In this document: one piece after another, positions 12,671 to 24,692 of the stretch
Position numbering within the stretch: position 1 is the first letter of the stretch
Layout of the letters: the number at the start of each line of letters is the position of its first letter
NCBI RefSeq assembly: GCF_014898815.1
Contig: NW_026515406.1
Span: 558,001 to 622,000, forward strand
Source of the DNA: Panonychus citri
Lineage: Eukaryota; Arthropoda; Arachnida; Trombidiformes; Tetranychidae
Length of the DNA stretch: 64,000 nucleotides
Direction: 5' to 3'
The notes under the pieces: model-generated
The model's input: the letters and a program-made list of their open reading frames with translations, nothing else
Told to the model about the DNA's origin: nothing
Database searches by the model: none
Position numbers and translations under genes: made by a program

Positions 12671-13118
12671 TATGGTTTGGAAAAACCTCCTTTTTGTATC
12701 TCTTTTTTTGTAATCCAAGAAAACGAGGAAAACATAGTTACAAAAATAAAACCAATATTCTTATTGGAAAGGGAAAAGAGGATTTAATGTCATTTTGTGG
12801 TGAGATGTTAAGTCGATTAACAACAATTATGAACGATAACAATTAATATAGAATAGGTGAGAAAAACAACTTTTTTTAACAATTTGTGAGAAAAATGAGA
12901 ATAAATTATTTTACAGATCTTTTCAATCACATAAATCACATTCAAGAAACAAAGTGATGATTAGGTTAATGACAAACACGATGAAAAGAGTTGGTGATGA
13001 TGATTATGAACCTTTTTTTTGATCAAGTTTCTTAAATGATCAACATGTCATGTTATATTTAGATGGAATTAGAAAATTGAAATTTTCTATTCATCAATCA
13101 TAAAGATTGATTGTCATT
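12671..13118. other. Convergent 3' region BAP18/OGFOD3
   Basis: Contains the BAP18 AATAAA signal (12745-12750) and the shared 3' flank. No gene was seen. Confidence 0.55.
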
Positions 13119-16100
13119 CTAAGCATGGAATGGATTCTCTGGTAAAGCTTGAGCCCAAGTTCTTAGTGATTCCATATTCTTTTCACCAAGATTGGGATTA
13201 ACGGTGAACGCAAAGATTAACGCTAATCTTTCACCCCAAAGAAGTTGCATCACTTCATGAGGATTCTCCCAGCCTGAAGTCCAAGCTGCAAATCGATTGA
13301 TTTTAGGTTGAACAATGTAAGGAGTAAATGGCTTGGAATCAGGAGCTGTTAAGAAAGATGTGGTTCCACCGCCGAAATCATAATCATAAGTTGATAACCA
13401 TAGAATCGAGGTAACAATTAACGATTGAACTCGAACCTTATCAACGTGTCGGAATTGAGAGTAACGGGTCATCGGTCGATATCTAGTAAATTGAGCGACG
13501 GTTGTAAAGTGTAATGCGTCTCTTGGTATTCCGAAAGTTTCGGCTATCACAGTCTAACAATTTAAGGGAAAAGAGAGACAATTAGTTAATCATTTTCACT
13601 AAAAATATTTTCGATCAACAATCACAATCTTGACCTACAATCGATTCGATTAAGCGAAAGTGAAACTTTCACTTTTCCGCTTTTCTGATTAGTAACTTAT
13701 TATTATATTTAATTCACTCGAAATTGTGTTTGACGAAGTGAAAAACAACAATTTAAATCGTAATGTTTAATTGTGATAATAATAATGACCAACAATCGAA
13801 ACTTGAAACTATTGGTAAAACATTTTCCATTTTAATAATGATTACGATCAATCAACCATTAAGATAATTGTAATGATAAGTAAATTACTGATTCTCAACA
13901 GATTTGAACTGAAATTTGTATTATTTTTCATTATGATTAATTAGAGATTTGAATTTTTTTTTTTACTACAATTGAATTGATTTTAACTACTTTTTTTTTA
14001 ACTATCGATGAAAACAAAATAGCTTACAAATTAACTGACCGACAATTTAGGTTAAAAGGTGATTACCCTGTCAGTGATTAGTTAATTGTCTCGATTACTT
14101 TCAATCGAATGGCAAAAACTACTCTTACAATAAACAACAAAATCAATTGTGATAATAAATCATTTGCCAAACTAATCAAATTGTTGTAATTACAATGAAG
14201 AAAATCTAATATGTGAATTAGTCTAATTGCAAACCTAAGGTCAAGTTTGATCGATATGGTTGGTCAGCTGATTCGTAAGGATTAATTGTAATGAAAACAA
14301 TTTTCTACAACAATTGCGAACCGAATTAAATTTTGATTACTTTACCTTTGCTTGTTCTGATGTTTTCTTAATCAACTTGAAATCGGTCTCATTGAAAACC
14401 TTTTCCTTGTATCCTCGTTTGAAGACAGTGTGAAGATTAACCCAATGGAGATTAGTTGATTCTCGAGAGTATGGATTAGTTTCCCCGATTTCGTAAACCA
14501 ATTTAGCGGCCATTTGTCTTAATCTAATTGCTTCTTCCATTGGTACCAATTCATCGTAAATTAAAGTACCACAACGCTGAGGTTCAGCGCCATAGGCTCT
14601 TTCCCGACGATAACCTGGTTTATGACATGGGACATCATGGTGGCTGAAATTGGATAATCATGGAAACGATTAACTTAATTGTCAAAGAAAATGATCATAA
14701 AATGTTAAATACAAATGCCTAATGGTTAATCTTTAAGAAAATCAAATAATCTAATTGTATTTGGTGGTGTGAATGATTCTTAATTTGTTGTAAAATAAAA
14801 TGGTTAACAATCAAGGGCAACAATTTATTAATTGTTCACCTCATCTTTTTCAAATTGATTTTAATTTTTGTCATTTAAAAAATTATTTGATTGCTTTTCA
14901 TTGACTTGAAAACTAATTGAAACGCAATTAAATTCGGCTAAAATTAGTTGTTTAAAATGATTACAATTAATTATTACAGTAAGAAGTTATCAACTTTCAA
15001 TAAGTTGGAGGACAATTAGTTAATTGTGATCAACTAAAATCAATTGAGTTAGTTCATTTCAGGTCAACTTAATCTTCAGATGATAAAAACTTAATTTTTT
15101 CAAAGTTTTTTTCGTAAAGTTTGATAATAAAAATGTTGATTGTTGTGATTAATTGTATCGACCTGTAACAATCAAGGCTTATCCCACTTTTACTTGATTG
15201 TGTTGGTTGATTTTGATTGTTTCTTTTTTTTTCAAATAATTAACTAATTGTCTCATAATAATGAAGAGATGAAAAAACTTTGATGAAACTGAAAGCAGTT
15301 GTGATAAGATTGAGAAGTCAAATAATCAAGCTAATTGTCACCCAATTGATTTAACTTTTTTTATTCTTTCACTTTAATTGTGATCATCATCAGCATTACT
15401 TTTATAGAAATCATCAACATGATCAGTTGATTGTTACACTTTTTTTTTCTAGAGTGTAACAATCAAAAGCAGGAATTGATTGTCTTAAGTTAACAAAAAG
15501 AATCAAATAATTGAAAGTTAATTGCTGAAAGGTTTTCTTTTCATTGAAAAACAAAGAAAAATATAAGGAAAGATTAATAACAATTACAATTAGTTGTTAA
15601 TTGTTATTTTAAATAAACAATCAGTAAATTAGTTTGTACGGGTTAGTGACAAGAGTTAATTAGTTATTGGGGATTATTGACAATACGATAAAATGATTAA
15701 CTTAATTACGACAAAACAATTTGCATTTTGTGTTTTTAATTTAATCGATAATCGTAAGAGTAACTAATTTATGGTTCATTGATTAACTTGATCGAGTTTA
15801 ATTAATAACTAATTGTTTGTTTGACAATTAGTGTCAGTTAATGATGATTATTAATAACAATTAACCGATTATTAAATATTCTTGTTGAAAATTGTTGTTA
15901 CACTTAAAATCTGATCAATTTAATTAACTAATGTCTCACATTGAGTTTAGATAATTCAACTCTAATTGTGAAAATGTTCACAATGAAAATGATCAGTAGT
16001 TAGAAGGTAAATTAACATAATTAACTAAATGAATAACAAGAGATACAATTCACAGTCTGATGATTAACTCATAATTGATCATCATAATCATCGTCGAAAT

Positions 16101-16927
16101 GTGATTATCATGGTGATTAAGAACTAAGTTAATTTAAGATTATAATCAATCTTCAATTAGACCATGAAAATGTCTGAAGATGTTTTTTTTTTGGATTCAA
16201 ATTGTTAACTACAAAACGGAAGCAATTCTAACAATTAGTTAATCATGATTAACAGAAAAGAAATGAAAATATAAGCAAATTGTTGTCTAATTCAAAGTGA
16301 ATCTTAAAATCAACAGATCCAAGTTATTAACGTTAGCATTGTTTCCCAAGTTAATTACAACAATTAAAAGTTGAGTAAATATGTAAACGGTTAATATTAA
16401 TTCAGTTGATAGAAAATGATTAAATCTATTGTTGAGAAATATAGACAATTATCATTTGATTGTCTTTGGAAAGGTAAATAAATAATCAAAGACAATGTTA
16501 AATAATTAGTGTTGCTTGTAAATCACATAAGTTGACTAATTAACAATCGAGTGATTTGATTGAGGGAAATTAAGGAAAAATGAACTTACAAAACATGAGG
16601 GCCGACATGTTGATCGGTAGTGACCATCCATTTGAAATCCTCTTTTTCTTGGACAGTTGATTGTTGTTGTTGTAATTTAATCAATCTCTCAATTGGAATA
16701 TAGAATAAGATAAGTCCAGAGATGAAGAAGAATAGAGAGAAAATGGTCATCCAGGTATTAACTGACCATCTCTTTGAAGAAGATGCAGATGATTTAGATG
16801 ATTTAGATTTCTTGTTATTTGATTGTCGATTTACATTTTTAACTGAGGAACCATTTTGTTTATTATTCGAGTTGGATGATGTTCGATGGACAACATTTAT
16901 CTCCTTGTATCCGGCATTCGGTGCCAT
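13119..16927 (-). CDS. OGFOD3: OGFOD3-like membrane 2-oxoglutarate/Fe(II) oxygenase
   Basis: Type II membrane protein of the prolyl-4-hydroxylase-like fold; substrate unknown in the family. Exons: 16590-16927, 14346-14643, 13119-13553; 356 residues. The start is the ATG at 16925-16927; only a non-ATG extension lies upstream. A Ser/Asn/Lys-rich cytosolic tail (1-55) precedes one membrane helix (about 57-78, WSVNTWMTIFSLFFFISGLI). The luminal region has HHDVPCHKPGYRRERAYG and CGTLIYDELV, then the oxygenase core. Iron ligands are His248 and Asp250 in RHVDKV and His311 in SGWENPHEV; Arg321 (LWGERLALIF) should bind 2-oxoglutarate. DYDFGGGTTSFL is the family's DFGGG motif. All catalytic residues are present, so it should be active. 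The introns are unusually long for this window (792 and 1946 bases) and contain only AT-rich noncoding sequence. Confidence 0.88.
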
Positions 16928-18620
16928 GAGTGACCACAGGGAGAGAGAGAGAAACAATAATCACAGAAGAAAAGGTGATTTACAATTAGAACAAAAATCA
17001 AAGTGAATTAACACAATGAATTTAAATTGTTAACAACAAATGTCTGTTGTTCAACTGATTCTGTTAACGATGATTAAGAGAGAATATCGACAATTTGGTT
17101 AGAGAGAGAGAGAAAGAGAGTCGAGAAAAAGGCGGGATGTGAATTGGAAGATTGAAAATTCTAACAAAAAGAAAGAGAAAAAGAAAGAGGAAGAGGAAGG
17201 AATATTTTTTTTTTCATGTTCCATTCTAAATGGGAGGTAAGAAAGATATTTTTAATTGTTAGAGTTAATTGTGTGTTCGGCAAGTTAAGTGTGTGTGTAT
17301 CTCTCGCTCTCTTTTGTGGTGTTGGTGAAAAATCAATGGTTCAGTTAATTCAGTTCAACACGTTAACTGATCTTCACCAGGGATAGCAAGTGATACTTTA
17401 TATTGATAGAACAACGAGCAAAAAAAGTGTCACAATTACTACAACAATTTATTAATTGATGTAATGTTTATGCTCTCAGGTTGATTGATTCATCATATTA
17501 TCTGTTCACTGATTGTTAACTCTCACCAAATTAATGTTTATCTTCATCGTCGTTTAGAGTTTGGTGTTTTTTTTTGGTGTCTCTCTCTCTTTCCTTTTCT
17601 TGGAATCGTTAATTGGAACCAATTGTTCAGAATTGTTGATAATTTATGATATTTTTAGTGATATTGATTAGTTTTTTTTGTTCGAAGATAATTTTTTGTT
17701 AAAATGGGTTAGCGATCAGTTTTGTTTCCGCTCATCAATTCACAAAATTGTTCAATTGAACAATTTAGTTTATCGATTGGTGTTAATTTTAGTCTATTCA
17801 TATTGGGTTTTGTTTTGAATATTCAGTCAGTTTATGGTGATTAAGTTAATTTGGTTAATCGGTAAGTTAATGATTTTTATCACAATGGGTAGGGAGACGT
17901 ATTGATATCTAAGATTATTTAGATTGTTCGTTAAATTGATAAATGTTTGGTTCCTGATACTTTTGATATTGTTGATGGATGAATAGATTGTTAGTTTTGG
18001 AGGAATTGGAATGATTTAAGAATTGATTAATGTGATTTGTATGATTATCGAGAATCTTAGTAAAGGTAATCAACTTTCTAGTTGATTTGGTTTTATCAGA
18101 GTTTCTCAAGGGGGATCTTGAGAAAACGCAAATTGTTGTTAATTTGTAGCAATTAAGCATAAGGAAAGATGTTAGAAAATAGTAAAGTGATTAATCGAGT
18201 TAAATTAGAGGAAAAGGAAGTACAATGTATATAAACCTGATGATTAAACTAGTTGATTGTTTAATTTGCTTTTCTCCTAATGTTGTTTGGTTTACTCTTT
18301 TCTTTTCTTAAATTGAGAACTTTGATTGAAGTAAATTATCAGAAATCACTAATTTCACTGGAAAGTTGAGATTTTCTCGGAAATCTTGATCATCCTAATG
18401 ATTATTATCACGATAATAGTAGATGATTGTAATTATCAACCAACAGGTCCAACAATTTGCTTGAAAAAATAATAAATTTATTTAATCAAAAAGAGAAAGC
18501 ATAATAGTAAACCTTATGGTCAATTTTTGTCCTCCTTTCTCTTTTTTTCTTAAACAGCTAACATAATAATAATAATCTTTGATATTTTTTTTTCTTCAAA
18601 TACTTGGAGACAAATACAAT
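16928..18620. other. Intergenic, OGFOD3 upstream region
   Basis: About 1.7 kb. Purine-rich GA runs lie at about 17100-17210 and pyrimidine runs at 17578-17600, with AT-rich spacer elsewhere. An open frame at 17915-18160 (minus) has no recognisable similarity or composition bias and is not called. Confidence 0.5.
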
Positions 18621-19076
18621 TTAGAAACCATATCTGATTGATTGGATAATCTGGAAAATAGCTGATCCACAAACGACAAAAATAAACAGAGCCAAAAGCC
18701 AAGGTCCAACTGGATATTTATCATCTTGTCCTTTCTATAGATAAAAATGAGTAAAAAAAAAACAAAATACGGAAAGAAAATTAAAGAACATGAATTATTT
18801 ATAAGAAGAACGCAACAGAACCGGGTAAAAGAGAAAAAAAGTAAATGGTACATCTAATCAAGAGAGAACTTGATTTATATTAAATAAAATCAATTGACGT
18901 TGACATTTAGATGACAAAAAATAGACACAGAATAGAAAGGAAAAAATAAATGGAAATTAAAAGAGAAAAGAATAAAAAAAAATTCTACTTACATTGGTTT
19001 TCGGAACATTCCCTCTAAGAGTAACATTTTTAGAAGCCTTTTCATTAGCTACTCTCATTCTTTGTGTATTAACCAT
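18621..19076 (-). CDS. SERP1: SERP1/RAMP4, stress-associated ER protein
   Basis: Tiny tail-anchored ER protein of the Sec61 translocon vicinity that stabilises nascent membrane proteins under stress (family knowledge). Two exons: 18993-19076 (ATG 19074-19076) and 18621-18734 (stop TAA 18621-18623), phase 0, 65 residues, the normal RAMP4 size. The N-terminal half reads MVNTQRMRVANEKASKNVTL then RGNVPKTN, matching the RMANEKHSKNITQRGNV pattern of vertebrate SERP1. The C-terminal membrane anchor VGPWLLALFIFVVCGSAIFQ followed by IIQSIRYGF is almost identical to the vertebrate sequence. The intron is 258 bases. Both exons are too short to stand out as long open frames, so the gene is easily missed. 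Confidence 0.96.
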
Positions 19077-20053
19077 GATTCCAAATTGTGAACAAGTAAA
19101 TTACTTAAAATTACGAGATTAACCGATGGCTTATTAAATTAAAATAATCGAGTGACAATCATCAATAACAATTTAATTACAATTAACTCTTAAAGTGAAG
19201 ACACGTCTTGATGTCAAGGGAATGTTTTCATTCATCGATTATCTACTCAACCCTTAGATGGAGCCACTAAATTCTCTTTCTACTTAACATATTTTCTTCT
19301 TTCGACAAATTGTCACATTTTTCTCTTTCTTTTTCTCTGTCGCTTTTCAAATCTCTCTGTAAATGTATCGAATCTAAGATCCATACTGGTTACATATCGG
19401 ATCTCAATATTTCTTTTTAAAGAAAATAGATGTCGCTGTTAAGGGGAAATTACAACTGAATTAAATTTAATTGTTGTTGATTTTATATGAACTTTTGTTG
19501 TTTTGTTTTGTTTTAAGAAAATATTTTTATTTGACAATTAGAATACAAATTTTCGAAAGGAAGTTACAATGTTATTTATGTAACTTTCTCTCTTGTCTAT
19601 AATTTTACAATGTTAATTGTAGATACACAATTAAAATAATTAAACACATTTACAAATTTTTAGTTTCGTTATTGATTGATTTTTGTTTTTCACACTTATT
19701 GATTGTGGTTTGATGGTACACTTAATCTGTTATTTTACTTTGATAATCCACTTGAGAGGCTAAATTTGTTTCTCTCCAAGGTAAAAGTATAATTGTTATT
19801 GCGATTGATTTATAGTTGGATTGATTGTTGTGATTAAGTTCAATTGTCCAATAATTTTCTTCAACGGGTAAATTATTAATTTCTTTCCATTTAAAATTAT
19901 TTGAGATTGAAAATATGATCACCAATTGTATGATGATTGTCATTATTATTATAATATCGTCATTGATTGGATAACAGTTTGTCTAATTGCTCTTACGAGT
20001 TTTTGTCTGATAAGATGAGAAAATTTAACAATTGAAGATTTAATTTATCTCAA
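19077..20053. other. Intergenic, SERP1 upstream / CDT2 downstream
   Basis: About 980 AT-rich bases holding the SERP1 promoter side. An open frame at 19722-19943 (minus) shows no similarity to anything I know and is not called. Confidence 0.5.
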
Positions 20054-21795
20054 TTATCCTTTGGGAGTATTTTCCTTGGGTAATTTTTGATAGTAATTAG
20101 TTATCGGTGTTAATGGTTCTGTTGGTTGATGTCGAGTTTTAGCAGATTTTTTCGTCTTCGGTGAATAAGATCGAGGACTTTTCCTTTTCCTTGGTTTGAG
20201 TGATTTAATTATTCTTGGAGTTGGTTGATTCTCAGCTAGAGGAGCATTTCTAGTTAGACTATCATTAAGATTATCCGAAGAAATGTTTTCTATTGAATTG
20301 TTTGGAATATTTTCAATCTCTGATTCGTTAAGTGTTGTCTCTTGATAGTCTTCGAAGGGAACTGCTCTCTCTTTAATTACCTTCTCATCAAAATAATCAA
20401 AAGACCATCTTCTTAATCGACCGGCATCAGATCCAGTAAATATACATCCAATTTCGGAGATTGTCTCAACCGAAGCGACTTCATGTTCTTCGGGTAAAAT
20501 GAAAGAAGGTGAAACCACCGATCCTTTTGGTTGAGGTTTATCATTGAGCTTCCAAACACAAGCACATTTATTCATTGATCCACAGACTAGATATTCATCT
20601 TGAACTATGGATAATTTGGTATAATTATTAATTCGAGCACCTCTATAACGGCCAATCATTGTATCAAGTTGTGAAGAATAACAATAAACTATTTTATCGG
20701 AACAGGAAGCATAAAGAAGACCTTTTGACATTAGAAGGCAAGTGTAACCTTGTCTATCGGAAAAATTGGAACAACCATTGTAAGGAATCTCATGTACGGG
20801 TTGTCGTTTGTTATTTCCTTTTTTACGGGTATCCCAAAGTTTAATTAATCCATCACTTGAGCCTCCACTATACAATGAGTAATCGTTGAATAAAACTGAG
20901 GTAACTACATTTGTCGGTCGAGTTTTGTGTTTTCGCAATTTTCGCTTGACAAACTTAGAATTAACATCATGAGCAGATGGAATAGAAATCATCGCCTCTG
21001 AACAAAAATGGAGAAAAAGAAAACATTTAACATTTCAAAGATTTACGAAAGAAAAATTTAAAAAAAAAACAATGAAAAAAATGGTAACACTTTGGAAACA
21101 TTTTAATACTTTACTTACTTGTTGTATCTCTAAGATCCCAAATTTTAATTTGTCCATCTCTTGACCCGCTTGCGAAAACATTGGAATCTTTAAAGTTTAT
21201 GCTTCTTACTGACCCTGAATGGCTATCGGTTATGTGGGCTATCTTTTTTTCTAAACAAATAAAGAATTGATAAGAAAATTAAACAAATCGAAAAACATTA
21301 GAACAAAGAAATTAAATTTGAAATCTACTTACCAGGGAATTCAACATCTACCAGCGAAATACTTAAATCACCAGAAGCAGCTAAAAGTTGACTTGGTTCT
21401 TTGGGTCTCCATTTAATATCAAATATAGCATTTTGATGAAGCTCAAAACAAGAAATTGTATTTAAATCACTAATATCACTAAGTTTAACAAGTCCCGCTT
21501 CATTGGCGGAAGCGAGTAATTTTCCTCCATTTTGAGCCATGGAAAGAATTGGTGAGACAACACATTGTATCTCATGCTCCTAATTAAAGTGAAAGAATGA
21601 AAGAACAAATAATACAATCAATACATTAGAAAAAAAGAATAGAATAGAAAATAAATCAAATTAACTTACCTCAGTTTCTATCTCAATGGTTGCCTCATGT
21701 GAACAATGATAAGAATCAACTTTAAACTGGTAACTACATCTTTGTCCAACATTTCCACAGATTAAAGTATTTAGGTAAAAGCTGAAAACATTCAT
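20054..21795 (-). CDS. DTL: CDT2/DTL, WD40 substrate receptor of CRL4
   Basis: Substrate receptor of the CUL4-DDB1 ubiquitin ligase that destroys Cdt1, p21 and Set8 on PCNA-loaded chromatin in S phase (family knowledge). Exons: 21670-21795, 21333-21579, 21119-21250, 20054-20997; 482 residues against about 730 in human. WD40 blades are evident: LLASANEAGLVKL, NAIFDIKWRPKEPSQLLAAS, ASGSRDGQIKIWDLRD and SVLFNDYSLYSGGSSDGLIK followed by LWDTRK. The two WDxR motifs (WDLR and WDTR) are the DDB1-contact signatures of CDT2. The C-terminal tail is Ser/Lys/Pro-rich and contains SP sites. The extreme C-terminus, PLTPITNYYQKLPK, has the I-x-x-Y-Y core of a degenerate PCNA-interacting box. The gene shares a 330-base divergent promoter with YPEL5, containing an E2F-like palindrome. 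Confidence 0.93.
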
Positions 21796-22125
21796 GATTC
21801 CAAAAGGTTGATCAATAATTTTAAAAGAATATAAAATTGTCACTAATTAAATAGATTAAAAACAAATTAAAATGGTTGTTAAAGAGAAGAGAAAAAATTA
21901 AAAAAAATTTAAGAGGCAAAAGTTGAAAGAGAGAAACTCAATTGGCGCCAATTCTTTCAACAAAACATTCGAAAGTAGTGCCATCTGGTGTTCGATCTTC
22001 GATGGAATATTTTGTTTACCTTTAAAAAGAAAATTGAAAACAAAAAAATTCTCTTTACATTTAAAAGGATTTTGCTTTCTAATTGTTTCAATTCTGTTAA
22101 ATTTGATTATTTTTCTTTTCCAATC
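21796..22125. promoter_or_regulatory. Bidirectional promoter CDT2/YPEL5
   Basis: The two start codons are only 330 bases apart in head-to-head orientation, so the segment must hold both promoters and 5' UTRs. The most striking element is the GC-rich palindrome at 21940-21953, in otherwise AT-rich DNA. Confidence 0.7.
21940..21953. promoter_or_regulatory. E2F-like palindrome AATTGGCGCCAATT
   Basis: A perfect 14-base palindrome whose core TTGGCGCCAA is the classical symmetric E2F/DP site (TTTSGCGC on both strands). It lies about 145 bases upstream of the CDT2 start codon, and CDT2 is an S-phase gene controlled by E2F in other animals. Binding is an inference. Confidence 0.55.
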
Positions 22126-22715
22126 ATGGGTCGTATTCATTTAGAACATATGGGAGGTGAAAGGTTATTCTCATGTGCTTCTTGTGACACCGTTTTGACT
22201 AATAAAAAGGAATTGGCCTCAACCCGATTTACAGGATCCACTGGACGTGCTTATCTATTTAAGAAAGCAGTTAATCTTACCTACAGGTATTTCTTTTATT
22301 CTTTTTTTTTTTTTTAATTAGATTTCAGAAGATTGATCTTCAGATAACCTCGCTGATTTGTTAGTTAATCAGTTGAAGGGTTAACTATGTGAATAGGATT
22401 AATTTTAGCTTTTTTCTATTCTCTTTTGGTTTGGTTTTCTCTTTTTCTCTTTTGCTCTCATTCTTTAATCTTTTTATTAAACCTGTTTTTCTTGTTTAAT
22501 TTGTCAACAGTGAAATTCAGGAACGAGCCATGTTAACTGGAAGACATAAAGTTCGAGATATTTCCTGTAAGAATTGTGACAACAAGCTTGGATGGATTTA
22601 TGAGTTTGCTAATGAAGAAGCTCAAAGATATAAAGAGGGTCAAGTTATTTTGGAAAGAGCTTTGGTCATTGAATCTGATGGATTTGAGGAGCATCCACCT
22701 CCATCTTCAGAATAA
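22126..22715 (+). CDS. YPEL5: YPEL5, Yippee-like zinc-binding protein
   Basis: Yippee-domain protein; YPEL5 associates with the GID/CTLH E3 ligase complex (family knowledge). Exons 22126-22286 and 22511-22715, giving 121 residues, the same as vertebrate YPEL5. The start MGRIHLEHMGGERLFSC equals the vertebrate MGRIFLDHIGGTRLFSC. The two zinc-binding CxxC pairs are CASC and CKNC, with the linking signature TRFTGSTGRAYLFKKAVNL and MLTGRHKVRDISCKNC. The C-terminal part KLGWIYEFANEEAQRYKEGQ followed by VILERALV and the EGFEEH-like end is diagnostic of YPEL5 rather than YPEL1-4. The intron is 224 bases. An upstream in-frame extension exists but ATG 22126 matches the family start. Confidence 0.97.
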
Positions 22716-23143
22716 TCATAATTACATATATAAATATGCAAATATTTCTATCATTTCTACTATCTCTATCATAATCACTTTAAAATAATCATTCATTCAT
22801 AAATCAGTGAGTGTATTGTTAGTCTGTGAACCTTTTCATCTCTGATTAATCCATTGAGTCAACTTACAACTATTAGTCTGCTTATTTTCCCTTTAATCTA
22901 CACAAACACACACACAATCATACACAAAATTAACCAAATCAAAATTGATCTGTTAATAGCATCTACATATTCTATGAAAATATTAATCTATAATTAAAAC
23001 ATCACAATATTTACAAAGATTAACCACATAATTGGCTATTATGGTTACTATTATAATTACTATAAATATTTAAAGATTCAGTTTTTTACAAATCATTGAT
23101 ATTACAATCATATAAATTTACAAGAATTTTTCGTTAGTGAGAT
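22716..23143. other. Convergent 3' region YPEL5/TRUB2
   Basis: About 430 AT-rich bases with a short CA run near 22905-22918. No gene seen. Confidence 0.55.
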
Positions 23144-24370
23144 TTAAATTCTATCGTCAGTTAAATCGCTTCGATCATCAATCCAACCATCAGCATCTTT
23201 TTCAAATTTGAATGTCATCGATTCCAAATCTTTCATTTCTTCCTCATGATTATCAGATGAATATTCATCATAATCAATGTCTAGATCGTTGGTCAAACTT
23301 TGATCAATCATTGGACGAACAAGTTTACCTTGTTTAGGATCAAAATATTCCAATAAATTGACAATATTTTCAAGATTAACATGAAAGGGAAGCAACGAAT
23401 CATCAACGTTATAAGTTCCAAACCTTGTGCATCTTAAACGAGTACAAGTTGCATTAGATTTTAATCCAATTCCAATGTCGTGAATGAATCGTTTAAGATA
23501 AGTCGGCCATTCGTTGACACATTGAACTTGGATGGTGAAATAGGGTAGATCAAATTCCAAACACTTAACGGAATAAATTATTGGCATATTTTTACTTTGT
23601 TTGGGTTTCAATAAGCCTTTAGATGCCAATTCATAAGCTTCTTGTGATTTAATATCGACATTAACGGTTGTCCATATGAGTGATTGGTGATTTGCTTCAA
23701 CTCTACTAAGAAATGATTCTAATCTTCCTCGAGTGATATGACCATAAGTTGACTTTTCACGAACTTCTCCTGAAGAATCAAAAGATTCCGTTGCGTATCC
23801 AAGTCTACCAGTTAACTCGTAACATCTGATTGGATTAGATTTCTTTAGTCTAAAAGCTAAAAATTATATGTATGGAAAGGAAAAAAAATCTAATATAAGT
23901 AAAGGTCTAAATGATAGAGAAAGTAAATAATATTGTTACCATTAAAACACCCAGAAGGTCCAATACCGACCGGAATAACGCCAGATGAAAACCAATCAAG
24001 ATGATTTACTAGCACTAATTTAATATCTTTAATCTGATATCTTGGACCAACAACTAATGGATGATCAGCATAATTTGTGACTAAATTAACTGTTAAATTT
24101 TCTCCTTTAGAAAGTGACCCACCAATAACAACTCTAGATGCCACTGGCCTGACCTCCATTTCATTCAAGCCTACAAAAAAAACAGATGGAAAAATAGACA
24201 AAAAATGAGCAAATTAAAAAACCGAAACAAAAATTGCCAACAATTAACTTACCTTGAGCTAAATTTTTCTTAATCATTTCAGTTAAAGCAGCTTTTCCAA
24301 GATATGGAGGCTTATAAACAGAGAAAATCCCATTAAGGGCCTTAAAAGCAGTCACAGCACACGAAGTCAT
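23144..24370 (-). CDS. TRUB2: TRUB2, mitochondrial TruB-type pseudouridine synthase
   Basis: RNA pseudouridine synthase family (TruB fold); TRUB2 modifies mitochondrial mRNAs and supports mitoribosome function (family knowledge). Exons: 24253-24370 (ATG 24368-24370), 23940-24170, 23144-23856; 353 residues. The N-terminal LNGIFSVYKPPYLGKAAL corresponds to human LHGLFAVYKPPGLKWKHL. The catalytic aspartate is Asp98 in VNHLDWFSSGVIPVGIG (family GHRLDAQASGVLVLGVG). Later conserved blocks are YGHITRGRLESFLSRV, INVDIKSQEAYELASKGLLK-like sequence, and CTRLRCTRFGTYNVDDSLLP. The C-terminus is acidic and low in complexity. The short hydrophobic start (MTSCAVTAFKALNG) could serve as a weak mitochondrial presequence. 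Divergent from DHPS across 322 bases. Confidence 0.92.
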
Positions 24371-24692
24371 CCTAAATTCACCAAATTAACAATTAATTAC
24401 AACCTTAATTGAGAAATATAATCAAATGAACAAATTAAATGTTCACATTTTCAAAGGAACAAAAAATAAACAATCAAACATGTTTTTCCATAAATTCGAT
24501 TCTCCCCAATAGATGGAGTTAGTTTCGTTTTGGAACCAAAATCAAAATAGTGAACATGTGATGGAAGATTTAATTTTCGTATCTCTTTAAATTGTTAATC
24601 TTTTTAATTATTGTTACCATTTAAATTACATTTCTTTTTAAATTCTATTTTAGATAAGTTTGTTGAGAAGAATCTAAATTGTTGGAAATTCT
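24371..24692. promoter_or_regulatory. Bidirectional promoter TRUB2/DHPS
   Basis: 322 bases between divergent start codons. No TATA box or strong motif was recognised. The short distance implies shared regulatory DNA. Confidence 0.55.

Noticed and set aside
16722..17006. 94-codon plus frame opposite OGFOD3 exon 1
   Set aside because: It is the antisense shadow of a coding exon.
17915..18160. 81-codon minus frame
   Set aside because: Asn/Gln/Lys/His composition expected from AT-rich noncoding DNA; nothing recognisable.
19722..19943. 73-codon minus frame downstream of CDT2
   Set aside because: No start context, similarity or splice partner.
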